Part shown: one piece after another, positions 57,498-58,927 of the stretch | Layout: every line of letters begins with the position of its first letter | Position numbering within the stretch: the first letter of the stretch is position 1 | Origin: Actinomycetota bacterium | Lineage (GTDB): Bacteria; Actinomycetota; Aquicultoria; Subteraquimicrobiales; UBA9087 | Length of the DNA stretch: 58,927 nucleotides | Assembly: GCA_030019215.1 (NCBI GenBank) | Contig: JASEEZ010000009.1 | Span: 1 to 58,927 of the forward strand | Direction: 5' to 3' | Notes under the pieces: model-generated | Seen by the model: only the letters and a program-made list of their open reading frames with translations | Database searches by the model: none | What the model was told of the DNA's origin: nothing | Program-made: the position numbers and the translations under genes

Positions 57498-58427
57498 TTG
57501 CCAGTTAGGAAGGCTAATAGGCTGGAACTTGACAAGAAGAGCATCGAGGAGTACATCGGGGAATTCTTAAGTTATTTGAGCGTTGAGAGAAACGCCTCCC
57601 CGAGGACAATACACTCCTACGGGCAGGATCTGAAGGAGGCCCGGGCCTTCCTCGCCTCCCTGGGGATAGGGGACATTGAAGAAGTGACGGTGCCCAGCTT
57701 GAGGGAGCTCCTCAAGACCTTAAAGGAAAGGGGCCTGGGGCCGGTGAGCATCTCTAGGAAAATAAGCACTTTGAGGTCCTTCTTCAACTTCCTGGAACTC
57801 AGCGACTTTATAAGGTACAACCCCGCCAGGAGGCTGGTGCTTCCTAAAAAGCCGAAGAGAGTCCCGGTTTACCTCACAAAGGAGGAGGTAGAAAGGCTCG
57901 TCTGGGCGGCCAAGCGCGCCAAGTGCAACTTCATGGGGGAAAGGGAAAGAAACGTGGCCATGATCAAGCTTTTGGCCTACGCGGGATTGAGAAAGAGCGA
58001 GCTTTTGAGCCTCGACTGGGATGACGTGAACTTCACCAGGAAAACGCTTCTGGTGAGAAAGGGCAAGGGAAATAAGGAAAGGGTGGTTCCTTTACACCCC
58101 GTGCTCGTGGAGGATCTCTGGGAATACCTTCAAACGAGGTTTCCCCTAAAGTGCAAAGCTCTGCTCATCGGGAGAGATAAGGGCCGCTACCACGAGAACA
58201 TGTTTAGATACGACTTTAAAAAGATCGTCAGGCTGGCGGCGCTGGACAAAAGGGTCACCCCGCACATCTTGAGACACTCCTTCGCCTCCCTCCTCTTAAA
58301 GAGCGGGGCAAACATCGTGGCCATCCAGGAGATTTTGGGGCATGCCGATATCACCTCGACCCGGATATATTTACACATGGACATGGGACAGCTCCACGAG
58401 TCCGTGGAGAGGCTGGACCTGGGATAG
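57498..58427 (+). CDS. Tyrosine recombinase, XerC/XerD type
   Basis: 309 residues. N-terminal SAM-like core-binding domain (residues 14-105) and a C-terminal catalytic domain with all active-site residues: Arg165 (AGLRKSELL), Lys189 region (RKGKGNK), His256 (TPHILRHSF), Arg259, His282 (GHADITSTR) and Tyr291 (IYLH). TTG 57498 follows GGAGGGAACT. Length and motifs match chromosome-dimer recombinases, but integrases of mobile elements look similar; transposase debris follows, so a mobile origin is possible. A short inverted repeat (CACTTTTT/AAAAAGTG, 57461-57486) precedes it. Confidence 0.93.
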   Translation: MPVRKANRLELDKKSIEEYIGEFLSYLSVERNASPRTIHSYGQDLKEARAFLASLGIGDIEEVTVPSLRELLKTLKERGLGPVSISRKISTLRSFFNFLELSDFIRYNPARRLVLPKKPKRVPVYLTKEEVERLVWAAKRAKCNFMGERERNVAMIKLLAYAGLRKSELLSLDWDDVNFTRKTLLVRKGKGNKERVVPLHPVLVEDLWEYLQTRFPLKCKALLIGRDKGRYHENMFRYDFKKIVRLAALDKRVTPHILRHSFASLLLKSGANIVAIQEILGHADITSTRIYLHMDMGQLHESVERLDLG

Positions 58428-58619
58428 AGAATCCCAACGTAGTGTGGTTGTTGATCGAGGTTGACGGGCCTGCCTGACGGTAGAAACTTGGACAAAAGAC
58501 CATAGTTTGGGGTTTATTGACTATCCGGAACTGCAGATTAGCTGGTAGATGGGTTGGGGGGGTTGACAAAATTACTCTCGATAGATGCCGTACACAGTGC
58601 TGCATAAGCTCGCTTCAAC

Positions 58620-58863
58620 TACATTTGCTTCGCCATAACAGTCTCAACCGGCAACCCTTATGAGAATGCTCAAACTGAGAGCTTCATGGCCACTCTAAAG
58701 CAAGAGAAAGTATATATTCTCAACTACGAGAACGTGGACGAAGCGCTGGAACGCATAGGCCTCTTTATTTAAGACATATAATGCCAAACGTCTTCATTTG
58801 TCGCTGATCTATATGTCACCGGCGGAGTTTGAGAGTAAGCTAGAAACCGGAGGGTGGTCTTAA
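58620..58863 (+). pseudogene. IS3-family transposase remnant (C-terminal part)
   Basis: GNPYENAQTESFMATLKQEK, YENVDEALERI and, after an in-frame stop and a frameshift, YNAKRLHLSLIYMSPAEFES correspond to the end of an IS3-type OrfB (rve domain with the final DDE Glu). Only about the last 70 codons remain. It runs to within 65 bp of the window end. The 58428-58619 gap shows no gene. Confidence 0.8.
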
Positions 58864-58927
58864 TTAACTATCTGTTACATAGCACAACATCGATAATTGA
58901 TATTTAACTTAAGAGTTCTAGCACAAC

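Overview
The window looks like part of the chromosome of an anaerobic, Gram-positive-type bacterium. It carries SepF and DivIVA together with FtsZ, MurE with the DNPR motif of meso-diaminopimelate ligases, a class E-like sortase, SipW/TasA-type secreted proteins, an aldehyde:ferredoxin oxidoreductase (a tungsten or molybdenum enzyme) and an XRE/ImmA/7TM gene trio of a kind familiar from Actinomycetota. A deep-branching Actinomycetota lineage is my best guess; a Bacillota-like lineage cannot be excluded. GC is near 50 percent, and GTG and TTG starts are common.

Region 1 (184-26641, all minus strand) is a growth and division block. Read in the direction of transcription it runs mraZ, rsmH, ftsL, ftsI, a small zinc-ribbon ORF, murE, murF, mraY, murD, ftsW, murG, murC, murB, ftsQ, ftsZ, pgeF, yggS, sepF, proC, yggT, divIVA, yggU, a vapBC pair, ileS behind an isoleucine T-box, a DksA/TraR-type zinc-finger gene and lspA. 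It makes lipid II, the septal synthase complex FtsW/FtsI with FtsQ/FtsL, and the Z-ring with its membrane anchor SepF. A four-decamer MraZ operator sits at the head.

Region 2 (27141-30846) holds a DUF4349 lipoprotein and its partner on the plus strand, a double zinc-ribbon protein, and an ECF sigma factor with a membrane-anchored DUF5667 partner.

Region 3 (31173-48030, mostly minus strand) is an export and surface island. It has three CAP-domain secreted proteins (two behind a cyclic di-GMP-I riboswitch), three TasA/CalY-like proteins with a SipW-type signal peptidase, three response regulators plus a truncated duplicate of one, a GAF-containing NarL-type sensor kinase, a cysteine-rich LPYTG protein, a sortase, a subtilase and a lipoprotein. 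It looks like a matrix or cell-surface programme tied to c-di-GMP and two-component signalling.

Region 4 (48489-53821) is accessory: two further toxin-antitoxin pairs, a repeat-invaded zinc-ribbon gene, a CPBP protease, and an operon of XRE regulator, ImmA/IrrE protease and a 7TM protein whose C-terminus resembles an HD-GYP domain that has lost its catalytic residues.

Region 5 (53985-58927) has a probable tungsten/molybdenum-cofactor riboswitch ahead of the oxidoreductase gene, then moaD and a ThiF/MoeB-family E1 gene, a tyrosine recombinase and the remnant of an IS3-type transposase.

Many intergenic gaps are filled by an unusual mosaic of short repeat modules in a fixed order and strand. 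One 134-bp stretch of it is duplicated exactly on both sides of a toxin-antitoxin module. All calls come from reading the sequence and translations by eye; no database search was run.
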